Below, piece by piece: positions 1-7,152 of a stretch of DNA of 8,824 nt. The DNA is taken from positions 1 to 8,824 of the forward strand of contig SKKY01000061.1 in assembly GCA_007123515.1 (NCBI GenBank), read 5' to 3'. The translations under genes and the position numbers were made by a program. The number at the start of each line of letters is the position of its first letter. The first letter of the stretch is position 1. The notes below the pieces were generated by a model, which saw only the letters and a program-made list of their open reading frames with translations, searched no databases and was not told the DNA's origin. Source of the stretch: Clostridia bacterium (lineage in GTDB: Bacteria > Bacillota > Peptococcia > Peptococcales > SKKY01).

Positions 1-625
1 TATGTTGATCGTTTATACCTTCAATCATCACCGTATTGATTTTTACAAGGGCTCCTGCATCGACAAGCATTTTGATTCCCTCAATCTGTCTACTTAATAG
101 AAGCTCTGCTCCTTCTTTTCCTTCATACTTAACGCCATTAAATGTTATAAAACTGTAGATATCCTTTCCTACTTCCGGATCAACAGAATTCACTGTGACC
201 GTAATATGAGAAATTCCCAATCCCTGCATCTCTTCTGCAAATTCCGGAAGTCGTAATCCATTAGTGGACAAACAAAACACGATCTCCGGATCCTGATTTC
301 TTATTTTTATCAGCGTTTCCTTAACATTATCCCAGTTTGCCAATGCATCCCCGGGACCGGCAATCCCGACAACACTTAAATATTCTATCTTTTCTGAAAC
401 TTCCTTATATTTCTCAAACGCTTCTTCCGGCAAAAGTACTGAGCTGGTAACTCCCGGCCGGCTTTCATTAACACAGTCAAATTTTCTGTTACAGTAATTA
501 CACTGTATGTTACAGGCTGGTGCTACCGGAAGATGCATTCTAGCATATTGATGATGAGCCTTGCTGTCATAACAAGGATGTTTTTTTGTTCTTTCCTGAA
601 GATCAAGATCAAATTTTGTCCCCAT
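1..625 (-). CDS. nifB: Nitrogenase FeMo-cofactor biosynthesis radical SAM protein NifB (partial, C-terminus outside window)
   Basis: NifB is the radical SAM enzyme that fuses two [4Fe-4S] units and inserts carbide and sulfur to give NifB-co, the 8Fe core precursor of FeMo-co, which passes to NifEN. I translated 208 codons from the ATG at 625. The N-terminus carries the NifB signature: HPCYD (Cys18), AHHQYARMHLPVAPAC, then the radical SAM CX3CX2C motif CNIQCNYC (Cys38, 42, 45), followed by NRKFDC (Cys51) and NESRPGV. Further on are VVGIAGPGDALAN (about 85-97) and, near the window edge, VKINTVMIEGIND. Cys18 and Cys51 are outside the SAM-cluster motif and are the kind of residues known to hold the substrate clusters in this family. 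The start overlaps the end of nifN by 17 nt and has GGGGTG six bases upstream. A GTG three codons earlier is possible but lies within that ribosome binding site. Whether a C-terminal NifX-like domain follows cannot be seen. Confidence 0.97.
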   Translation of the reverse strand, partial: MGTKFDLDLQERTKKHPCYDSKAHHQYARMHLPVAPACNIQCNYCNRKFDCVNESRPGVTSSVLLPEEAFEKYKEVSEKIEYLSVVGIAGPGDALANWDNVKETLIKIRNQDPEIVFCLSTNGLRLPEFAEEMQGLGISHITVTVNSVDPEVGKDIYSFITFNGVKYEGKEGAELLLSRQIEGIKMLVDAGALVKINTVMIEGINDQH

Positions 626-1991
626 ACGATTCACCCCGGCTTTCTGCCCCATTTTTTAAAGGCTCTAATAATTTTTCAGTCATCTGCTGTCGATACGACG
701 TTAATTTTTTATCGAGAATCATATTGGTTATACTGTCTAACAATTGTATGCTGCCCGCATAACCAACCGACAGGATTCTGCCACCACCCATTCTGTCATG
801 AATCGGAAACCCTCTTCTTAATAACGGAATACCTCTTTTTTCGGTTAACACCCGGCCATCAGAATTGCCTATGGCAAAATCAATGTCCTGTCCTTCTGCC
901 TCTTTAAAAATCAGATCAAAATCAGCACCAGTAAAAAGTCTGTCTTTCTGCCTGATTTCTTTTTTTGCGATTGTTGAATACTCCGATCCTGTAGCGGCTA
1001 AAACAATCCCGACTCCGTTTTCTTCTAAAAGGCTGATCGTTGCATAAAGCTGTTCTGGTTCAAGATATAAGAGTGTTTTACCCTGGGCATTATGCTTATG
1101 AGCATCGATCATTGCATCTAGCAGGCGTCCCCGTTCCTCAAGTAACATCTTTGGAGCCTTTTTCCCTGAAATCTCCCTTAGAACACTGATTAGCTGATCA
1201 GAAAAACGCAAACCAACAGGCAAAGGAATTCTATATAAAGGAACACCATATTCTTTTTTCATATACTCACCCGGTGATAAATCATCCTGAAGTGTAGCAC
1301 TGAATTCTATGATGGCTTTTAAACCTGACATTGTTTGAATATCCTTTATTTTTGTTCCATGAGGTGAAAGCTTTAGATATTGTTTCTGGTAAACACCATC
1401 TAAGGAATCGGAGAAATCCGGGAGTACGACATAGGGTAAGGAAAACAGCTTCATCATTCTTTTTAATTCTCTGATATCTGCCGGACTGATGTTCGGAATG
1501 ATCAAACCGATTTTTCCATTTGGTTCAGAGGGAATCACTGTATTCTCGAGGATTCTTCGAACGGATGAAAAAAATCCTTCGGAATGTGACCCGCTGTAAC
1601 CAGCGGTATGAACCGGTATAATCTGAACATGCGATAATCCTGTATCTTTGATAAAGGTTTCTGTCATTCGCTTTATGTCTTCACCGATCGTTTCGGCCAG
1701 ACAGGTAGTCAGAACCCCGATCATTTTAGGGTTATAGACCCTGATGATATTTTCTAAGCCTTTTTTTAAATTGTCTTCTCCGCCATATACCGTACCTTTC
1801 TCATTAAGTGATGTGGATCCGACATCAACAGGTTCATTAAAGTGTTCGGCAATATGTCTTCTGATATAGGTACTGCAACCCTGTGATCCATGAATCACAA
1901 CGACTGATTTTTCTATTCCCTTAAAGGCTAATACTCCGCCCATGGGCATACACATATGACAGGGATTAATGTTTACATTTTTTGCATTCAT
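609..1991 (-). CDS. nifN: Nitrogenase cofactor scaffold protein NifN (beta-like subunit of NifEN)
   Basis: NifN pairs with NifE in the NifEN scaffold, where the NifB product is converted to FeMo-co by adding Mo and homocitrate with NifH. The protein has 460 residues and is clearly a NifK-family paralogue: NPCHMCMPMGG (11-19), HGSQGCSTYIRR (34-45), TTCLAETIGED (95-105) and a PLLRRGFPIHDR segment near the C-terminus. It is called NifN rather than NifK because it follows nifE and precedes nifB, while a better NifK match lies upstream. Cys14, Cys39 and Cys97 align with the three P-cluster cysteines of the NifK in this window (Cys24, 49, 107), so all three are kept; Cys11 is extra. The ATG at 1991 has an ideal AGGAGGT (1999-2005) at 7 nt spacing, and this site contains the stop codon of nifE, which suggests coupled translation. 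The 3' end overlaps nifB. Confidence 0.93.
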   Translation of the reverse strand: MNAKNVNINPCHMCMPMGGVLAFKGIEKSVVVIHGSQGCSTYIRRHIAEHFNEPVDVGSTSLNEKGTVYGGEDNLKKGLENIIRVYNPKMIGVLTTCLAETIGEDIKRMTETFIKDTGLSHVQIIPVHTAGYSGSHSEGFFSSVRRILENTVIPSEPNGKIGLIIPNISPADIRELKRMMKLFSLPYVVLPDFSDSLDGVYQKQYLKLSPHGTKIKDIQTMSGLKAIIEFSATLQDDLSPGEYMKKEYGVPLYRIPLPVGLRFSDQLISVLREISGKKAPKMLLEERGRLLDAMIDAHKHNAQGKTLLYLEPEQLYATISLLEENGVGIVLAATGSEYSTIAKKEIRQKDRLFTGADFDLIFKEAEGQDIDFAIGNSDGRVLTEKRGIPLLRRGFPIHDRMGGGRILSVGYAGSIQLLDSITNMILDKKLTSYRQQMTEKLLEPLKNGAESRGESYGDKI

Positions 1992-1998
1992 GGGCTCT

Positions 1999-2006
1999 AC
2001 CTCCTA
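1999..2006 (-). promoter_or_regulatory. nifN ribosome binding site overlapping the nifE stop codon
   Basis: On the minus strand the nifE stop TAG (2006-2004) is built into AGGAGGT (2005-1999), the perfect Shine-Dalgarno of nifN, whose ATG follows 7 nt later. A ribosome finishing nifE therefore sits directly on the nifN initiation site, which would couple the two subunits of the NifEN complex. Confidence 0.8.
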
Positions 2007-3329
2007 TACAAATTCCCAGACTGGTGAATTAAGAGTCCAGGAAACTTCTTTTGCGAAATTAATCGCTCCTTCAAAACCGACAAGAGGATGTTTTCTATCA
2101 TGGTTGTGATCAATAAAAGCAATCCCAAGCTTATAGGCCAGAGGTCTTTCTTTAACTCCTCCAACTAAAAGATCGGCACCTTTTTGTTTAATAAATCTTT
2201 CCAGTTCAGCAGGATTAGTATCATCCACAACGACTGTTCCTTCGCCAACCAGGCTTTCTATTTGCCGATAATCATCTTTACTTCCCGTTTGCGTACCGAT
2301 CATCACCACTTCTATTCCCAAATCACGGAATTGTTTGATTAGGGAAATGGCTTTAAACCCCCCACCAACATAAACCGCTGCTTTTTTTCCGGTAAACATC
2401 GTCCGGTATTGCTTCATTTCTTTTTCAATACCGTCCAACTGATCAGTAATCAGCTGATCAGTTTTTTCCTGGATCAACTGATCACCACTCCAGGAAGCAA
2501 TTGTCTGTAAAGAGCCGATCGTATCTTCAATACCTAAAAACGAAATACGGATAAAAGGGATCTTGTAAATTTCTTCCATCTTATTTGCCAGATAAACCAT
2601 AGAACCGGCACATTGCACCAAATTTAAAGATGCTCCGGTAGCCGTTTTTAGGGTTTCAGATGAGGAATCACCGGTAAAAGCTGTATGAAAATGAAGACCT
2701 ATGGCTTCAATATATTTCCTGACAATCCAGGTTTCTCCTGCCAGGTTAAAATCACCCAACAGATTAATTGATCCGGGTATGGTTTCCAATGGTTTTTCCG
2801 GTGCAATCAATTTTAATAAACTGTCACAGGCAGCCCGATAACCGGCCGACTTATTACCAATAAACCCGCTTGATTCGACAGGAATGACCTTTATCCCATG
2901 CTTTTTCTCAGCTGCTTTTGCGATGGCCTGTAAGTCATCACCAATAACACCGACAATGCAGGTTGCATAAATAAAGATCAGTGCAGGATTGTAGATTTGG
3001 ACCAGTTCATCAATGGCAAGGGAGAGTTTTTTTCCCCCGCCAAAAATAACATCTTTTTCCTTTAAATCAGTCGAAAAACTATTTCTGTACAGTTCATCCC
3101 CGCTAGAAAGGCTTCCTCTTATATCCCAGGTATAGCTGGCACATCCAATCGGTCCATGAACGATATGGAGGGCATCTGTAATCGGATTTAATACCACTCT
3201 GGCTCCGCAGTAGACACAGGCTCTCTGACTGACGGATCCGGATAAACTGTCTGAATCACAAAGAATTTCTTTTTTCTTATTCCCCTTTTTTACAATCGAC
3301 TTCTCTCTTCCGGAAATAGCTGTTTTCAT
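2004..3329 (-). CDS. nifE: Nitrogenase cofactor scaffold protein NifE (alpha-like subunit of NifEN)
   Basis: NifE is the alpha-like half of the NifEN complex on which the cofactor precursor is matured. With the ATG at 3329 it has 441 residues. The diagnostic block is RACVYCGARVVLNPI (36-50), then HIVHGPIGCASYTWDIRGS (55-73), ATCIVGVIGDD (122-132), NLVQCAGSM (236-244) and FIDHNHDRKHPLVGFEG (405-421). Cys38, Cys63 and Cys124 correspond to the NifE ligands of the permanent Fe-S cluster. Cys240 sits where NifD has its FeMo-co cysteine. The reading frame is open to a TTG at 3356, but the ATG at 3329 is chosen because AGGGGTGA lies 6 nt before it, whereas the TTG has no comparable site. It starts 33 nt after nifK ends, and its TAG stop (2006-2004) overlaps the nifN ribosome binding site. 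Residues 286-299 contain three copies of DQL. Confidence 0.95.
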   Translation of the reverse strand: MKTAISGREKSIVKKGNKKKEILCDSDSLSGSVSQRACVYCGARVVLNPITDALHIVHGPIGCASYTWDIRGSLSSGDELYRNSFSTDLKEKDVIFGGGKKLSLAIDELVQIYNPALIFIYATCIVGVIGDDLQAIAKAAEKKHGIKVIPVESSGFIGNKSAGYRAACDSLLKLIAPEKPLETIPGSINLLGDFNLAGETWIVRKYIEAIGLHFHTAFTGDSSSETLKTATGASLNLVQCAGSMVYLANKMEEIYKIPFIRISFLGIEDTIGSLQTIASWSGDQLIQEKTDQLITDQLDGIEKEMKQYRTMFTGKKAAVYVGGGFKAISLIKQFRDLGIEVVMIGTQTGSKDDYRQIESLVGEGTVVVDDTNPAELERFIKQKGADLLVGGVKERPLAYKLGIAFIDHNHDRKHPLVGFEGAINFAKEVSWTLNSPVWEFV

Positions 3330-3362
3330 CAATATCACCCCTGACTTTGCGAACAATCACAC

Positions 3363-4730
3363 TTACATAACCAGTTCAAAATCCTCATCAGCAGCATCTC
3401 TGTCAGCCCGGTCTAATAAGGCATTACTAACCATCTCTACAATTCTCATCGCTCCTTTGTAACCAACAATAGGGAGATACGAATGAACACTTCTGTCTAA
3501 CACAGGAAAGCCAATTCTTATTAACGGAAGATCTTCCGCTCTGGCAATGTATTTCCCGTAGGTATTGCCAATCAGTAAATCGACCGGTTCATTTTTTATC
3601 CACTGATGGAACATCAGTAGATCTCCTCCCGCTTTGACATTGGCTTTGAGTCCGGCATGATCAAGCATTTCCGTAATCGTTTTTACAAAACTTTCACCGG
3701 GCGTTCCGGTTAATACGTGCACAGGAACCATGCCTAAGCTCAGTAAAAATTCAGTTGTGCTGATAACAACATCCGGATCTCCGAATATCGCCACTTTTTT
3801 ACCGTGAAAATGAAAATGTGTATCCGTCATGATATCAACTAGCTGTCCTCTTTCTTCTTCTAATTCAGCCGGAACTTTTGATACTCCTATTTTTAGAAGT
3901 TTCATAATAAATTCATCTGTCGCTTTCACTCCAATCGGAGTATTTAATGTGTAATTAGGAACACGGCATTTCTTTTCAAGTGCCAGCCCGGCATCAGCGG
4001 AAGCGCTCAGGCCCATTGAAATTGTAGCTTTTGAATTACCGGTATCCTTTAAATCTTCTATTTTAGTGCCACCTTCAGGAAACATAACGTATTCGCCGGT
4101 CATCGGGGCATCGACGACCCCGGAGGTATCCGGGAACATAATATATCGAATTTTCATCAGTGATAATATTCTCTTGATTTCCCTCATGTCTCCCGGGTTA
4201 ACAAACCCGGGAATTACATTCACCTGCTCTTTCTTTTCTTCTTCTGTCGCTGTTGAAAAATGTTGAACCATACCTTTTGTCATATTAGAAAAACCGGTAA
4301 CATGCGACCCGTGATAACTTGGAGTATTGGCATAGAAAACGATTTTATCTTCAGGAACTTCCGATCCTCCAATAATACTGGGAAGATCATCTCCTATGGT
4401 CTCTGATAAGCAGGTGGTATGAACGGCCATAACATCCGGGTTGTAGATGGTAAATACATTTCGGATTGAAGCTTTAAGATTGGCTGCTCCTCCAAATACT
4501 GAGGCACCTTCAGTAAATGAACTTGTAGAGGCCATAATCGGATCTCTGAAATGCCTGGTTAAATGCATCCGGTGATAAGAGCAACAACCCTGCGATCCGT
4601 GACTGTGCGGAAGGCATTTATAAATGCCTAATGCTGCATACATAGCGCCAACTGGCTGACATGTTTTAGCCGGATTTATCAAGCCCTTACTTTTTCTTTC
4701 TCTTATTTCTTTTGTGGTATTGTCCAGCAT
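3363..4730 (-). CDS. nifK: Nitrogenase molybdenum-iron protein beta chain NifK
   Basis: NifK is the beta subunit of the catalytic MoFe protein (alpha2beta2) and shares the [8Fe-7S] P-cluster with NifD; that cluster relays electrons from NifH to FeMo-co. The P-cluster cysteines are Cys24 (AKTCQPVGA), Cys49 (HGSQGCCSY) and Cys107 (HTTCLSETIGDD). Other family blocks are ANTPSYHGSHVTGFSNM (134-150) and LIRIGFPVLDRS (403-414). At 455 residues it is like the clostridial beta chains and lacks the roughly 50-residue N-terminal extension of the proteobacterial proteins; the matching feature is the insertion in NifD. The ATG at 4730 is one base downstream of the nifD stop codon, with AAAGGGG inside the end of nifD as its ribosome binding site. 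This tight spacing fits translational coupling for equal D and K synthesis. Confidence 0.97.
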   Translation of the reverse strand: MLDNTTKEIRERKSKGLINPAKTCQPVGAMYAALGIYKCLPHSHGSQGCCSYHRMHLTRHFRDPIMASTSSFTEGASVFGGAANLKASIRNVFTIYNPDVMAVHTTCLSETIGDDLPSIIGGSEVPEDKIVFYANTPSYHGSHVTGFSNMTKGMVQHFSTATEEEKKEQVNVIPGFVNPGDMREIKRILSLMKIRYIMFPDTSGVVDAPMTGEYVMFPEGGTKIEDLKDTGNSKATISMGLSASADAGLALEKKCRVPNYTLNTPIGVKATDEFIMKLLKIGVSKVPAELEEERGQLVDIMTDTHFHFHGKKVAIFGDPDVVISTTEFLLSLGMVPVHVLTGTPGESFVKTITEMLDHAGLKANVKAGGDLLMFHQWIKNEPVDLLIGNTYGKYIARAEDLPLIRIGFPVLDRSVHSYLPIVGYKGAMRIVEMVSNALLDRADRDAADEDFELVM

Positions 4731-4731
4731 C

Positions 4732-6342
4732 TTATTCAGCCCCTTTCTCTATTTTTCCATCTAACAACGGTTCACCTTTCCATGGTGGAGCAATAAAATT
4801 CCAGGTCGGAGTCGCAAAACTCATACTGACATCTGCCGCAAAATTTAGCGCTCCTTTAAAGCCGGCATACGGACCACTATAATCATAAGAATGTAGCTGT
4901 TTAGCCGGAATGCCCATCTTTTGCACCACATACTTATCTTTGATGCCTGAGGCAAAAATATCAGGTTTAAATATTTTGATAAATTCTTCTGTTTCATAAT
5001 GATTCAAATCATCCACAATCACCGTTCCATCAGCCATATCAGCATTCATCCCTTTGTACTCACTTAAAGGAATTTTAGCTTTTAACTCTTCATAAAGTTT
5101 TTCAGGTATTCTGAGCCTGAAGCGGTCCGGATCCGGTTCTACTTTCAAATCAGGAATGTTTTTACTGTCTGCATCTATTTTAATATCCGGTATCACTTCA
5201 CGACCTTCATAATCATCCCTGTGGGCAAATTCATAACCGGCAAGTACCGTCTCGATTCCAAGTTCTGCGAACAGTCCCTGGTAATGATGACCTCTTGAGC
5301 CTCCAACAAAACAAAATGATGTTTTGTTCTGCGTTATTTTTTTGTATTGCTCAAGTTTTCCTTCTATTTCTGAAAGCTCTTTAGCAATGATCTTCTCCGT
5401 CTGATCTATCAGATCCTGCTCTCCAAAATACATAGCCATATTTCGAAGGGTTTCAATCGTGGCATCTATGCCAATAAAATTAACTTTTAACCATGGTATA
5501 CCATACTTTGTCTCAAGCATCTCGGCGATATAGTTAATCGATCTGTGGCACTGTACCAAATTCAATTCAGCGACATGAGCATTCTTAAGATCCTCATAAC
5601 TGCCATCTCCGGTCATGACCGATACCACTTCATAACCGATGTCATTAAGAATTCTTTCGATCTCCCATCCGTCTCCTCCTATGTTGTATTCCCCAAGAAG
5701 ATTGATGGCATATTTACTGTCTGCCTGTTCCTTCTCGCCTTGTCCGATAATTTTATCTACCAGAACATTATTAGCAATATGGTGACCGGCCGACTGGCTG
5801 ACGCCCTTATAGCCTTCACAGTTAAAATGAAGTACGGATACCCCATATTTTTCCTCGGCACTTTTAGCCACTGCTCCCATATCATCACCGATCAGTCCAA
5901 TCGGACAGGTCGCTGTAAGAGTAATCGCTGCAGGATTAAATTCCTCCATCACATCATCAATCACATTCATGAGCTTCTTTTCTCCACCGAAGACGATATC
6001 ACTTTCCTGCATATCCGTTGTTACACAATAATTTAAGAAATTTTTAGCAGGATCTTCTGTTTTTGCCTTGTTCCTTCGTGTGCCCCAGGTGTAAAAAGCA
6101 CAGCCTACCGGACCATGGACAATATGAATCATATCCTTTAATGGTCCAAGTACAACTCCTTTACATCCGGCAAAAGCACAACCCCTGTTGGTGATGATAC
6201 CCGGAACCGTCCGGGTATTCGCCTCTATTGTTTGTGTTTCGCATCCATCTTTAATCATGATATGACTTTTTCTGCTTTTCTTTACCTTGCTGGGATACAC
6301 CTCCAGCATTTTATCTAATTTCTCTTTAGAAATAGCCAACAC
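4732..6342 (-). CDS. nifD: Nitrogenase molybdenum-iron protein alpha chain NifD
   Basis: NifD is the alpha subunit of the MoFe protein and carries the FeMo-co active site where N2 is reduced. By alignment with the Azotobacter protein, the P-cluster ligands are Cys55 (RGCAFAGCKGVV), Cys81 (HGPVGCAF) and Cys146 (TATCPIGLIGDD). The FeMo-co ligands are Cys265 (NLVQCHRSINYI) and His484 (LHSYDYSGPYAGF). Active-site residues are also kept: Val63, Arg89, Gln183 and His187 (VSQSAGHHIAN), and Arg350 (GGSRGHH). All residues expected of a working Mo enzyme are therefore present. Length is 536 residues, with extra sequence at about 380-430 (rich in D, E, K, P) that matches the insertion typical of clostridial NifD. 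No delta-subunit gene (vnfG/anfG) follows, which argues against an alternative nitrogenase. The start is GTG at 6342 after AAGGGGG (5 nt spacing); the adjacent TTG at 6339 (8 nt spacing) is equally possible and would shorten the protein by one residue. Confidence 0.98.
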   Translation of the reverse strand: MLAISKEKLDKMLEVYPSKVKKSRKSHIMIKDGCETQTIEANTRTVPGIITNRGCAFAGCKGVVLGPLKDMIHIVHGPVGCAFYTWGTRRNKAKTEDPAKNFLNYCVTTDMQESDIVFGGEKKLMNVIDDVMEEFNPAAITLTATCPIGLIGDDMGAVAKSAEEKYGVSVLHFNCEGYKGVSQSAGHHIANNVLVDKIIGQGEKEQADSKYAINLLGEYNIGGDGWEIERILNDIGYEVVSVMTGDGSYEDLKNAHVAELNLVQCHRSINYIAEMLETKYGIPWLKVNFIGIDATIETLRNMAMYFGEQDLIDQTEKIIAKELSEIEGKLEQYKKITQNKTSFCFVGGSRGHHYQGLFAELGIETVLAGYEFAHRDDYEGREVIPDIKIDADSKNIPDLKVEPDPDRFRLRIPEKLYEELKAKIPLSEYKGMNADMADGTVIVDDLNHYETEEFIKIFKPDIFASGIKDKYVVQKMGIPAKQLHSYDYSGPYAGFKGALNFAADVSMSFATPTWNFIAPPWKGEPLLDGKIEKGAE

Positions 6343-6365
6343 AATAACCCCCTTCTTTACTTGCT

Positions 6366-6752
6366 TTAAATTGCTTCTTCACCTCTTGTTTCGGTTCTTA
6401 CCGTAACAGCATCAGAAACGGGTAAAACAAAAATCTTTCCGTCACCACTATTTCCTTCCTGATTCACTTTAATGATGGTATCGATTGTCTTTTTTACCTG
6501 ATCATCATGCACTACAATGGTTAACATTCTTTTAGGTACCAGACGGCTACCCTCAGAAAGACCTTCGGCGATCTGACCGAGCACTTCTGTTTTTGTAGCA
6601 TCATCCAGATTTTCTGTAATGGTTAGCAGGTTTTTCATTTTCCCGCGTCCAAGTACCTTTCTGGCTGTCATAGAATCTATGCCCATGTCAACTAAGGCTT
6701 TTTTAGTAGCTCCGATTTTATTCATCCTGATTATTGCCATTATTTCTTTCAA
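6366..6752 (-). CDS. nifI2: PII-like nitrogenase regulator NifI2
   Basis: NifI2 is a PII-family (GlnB-like) protein that works with NifI1. In Methanococcus the NifI1-NifI2 complex binds dinitrogenase and shuts it off when ammonium rises, and 2-oxoglutarate and ATP relieve this. The 128-residue product starts MKEIMAIIRMNKIG and has the PII core: GRGKMKNLL (35-43), a long T-loop region (about 37-73), RMLTIVVHDD (75-84) and the C-terminal EGNSGDGKIFVLPV (99-112). Its longer T-loop than NifI1 and its second position in the pair identify it as NifI2. The start is a TTG at 6752: AAGGAG lies 8 nt upstream, whereas the further GTG at 6761 overlaps that site and the ATG at 6740 is 20 nt away from it. 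The KEIMAIIR beginning also fits the family. It is 24 nt after nifI1 and 23 nt before nifD. Confidence 0.93.
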   Translation of the reverse strand: MKEIMAIIRMNKIGATKKALVDMGIDSMTARKVLGRGKMKNLLTITENLDDATKTEVLGQIAEGLSEGSRLVPKRMLTIVVHDDQVKKTIDTIIKVNQEGNSGDGKIFVLPVSDAVTVRTETRGEEAI

Positions 6753-6776
6753 AAAGACCACTCCTTTTTGTCTGGA

Positions 6777-7100
6777 TTATTCTTTATTGCCACTGCTTAT
6801 GGTGTAGACTTCTTCTACAGAACTAATAAAGATTTTCCCATCTCCGTAATTTCCTTTTTCTCCTGTTTTTGCATATTTCAGTATGGTACTGATCACATCT
6901 TCTTTATCTTCATCTCTGACCACCATTAACAGCATTTCTTTTGGGATCTCATCATAGACAATGTCTCCAACTTTTACACCCTTTTGTTTTCCTCTTCCTA
7001 CAACATCAATTTTAGTGACAGCCGGAAATCCGGCACTGTTTAACTCATACAGCAATTCATTTGACTTTTCCGGCCGAACAATTGAACGGATCATTAGCAT
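6777..7100 (-). CDS. nifI1: PII-like nitrogenase regulator NifI1
   Basis: NifI1 is the first of the paired PII-like proteins found between nifH and nifD in methanogens and many anaerobic bacteria; with NifI2 it senses 2-oxoglutarate/ATP and controls MoFe-protein activity. The 107-residue protein starts MLMIRSIVRPEK and shows VVGRGKQKG (33-41), a short T-loop (about 37-55), MLLMVVRDED (56-65) and GNYGDGKIFISSVEEVYTI (83-101), the PII C-terminal signature. The T-loop segment GVKVGDIVYDEIPKEM differs from the GlnB type, so I would not assume uridylylation control. The ATG at 7100 has AAGGAGA about 8 nt upstream; the ATG two codons later is further away. It starts 52 nt after the end of nifH. Confidence 0.95.
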   Translation of the reverse strand: MLMIRSIVRPEKSNELLYELNSAGFPAVTKIDVVGRGKQKGVKVGDIVYDEIPKEMLLMVVRDEDKEDVISTILKYAKTGEKGNYGDGKIFISSVEEVYTISSGNKE

Positions 7101-7152
7101 TATTATCTTCTCCTTTTCTATATATGATTTTTATTGTTATTTTTAAAATTTT

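Noticed and set aside
533..907. Plus-strand open frame of 124 codons
   Set aside because: It lies opposite nifB and nifN, has no family features, and is a shadow of the real minus-strand genes. The same holds for plus-strand frames at 865-1047, 4066-4266, 5545-6036, 6619-6807, 6961-7146 and 7061-7333.
2439..2484. Three copies of CTGATCA within 46 bp in nifE
   Set aside because: They encode the repeated DQL residues of a helical segment of NifE and are best explained as local coding repetition, not a DNA-binding site or mobile element.
3330..3356. Longer NifE starting at TTG 3356
   Set aside because: No ribosome binding site at proper spacing; the ATG at 3329 has AGGGGTGA 6 nt upstream.
4732..6342. 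Alternative (V or Fe-only) nitrogenase instead of Mo nitrogenase
   Set aside because: No delta subunit gene, the NifD/NifK sequences are of the Mo type, and nifE, nifN, nifB and modA are linked.
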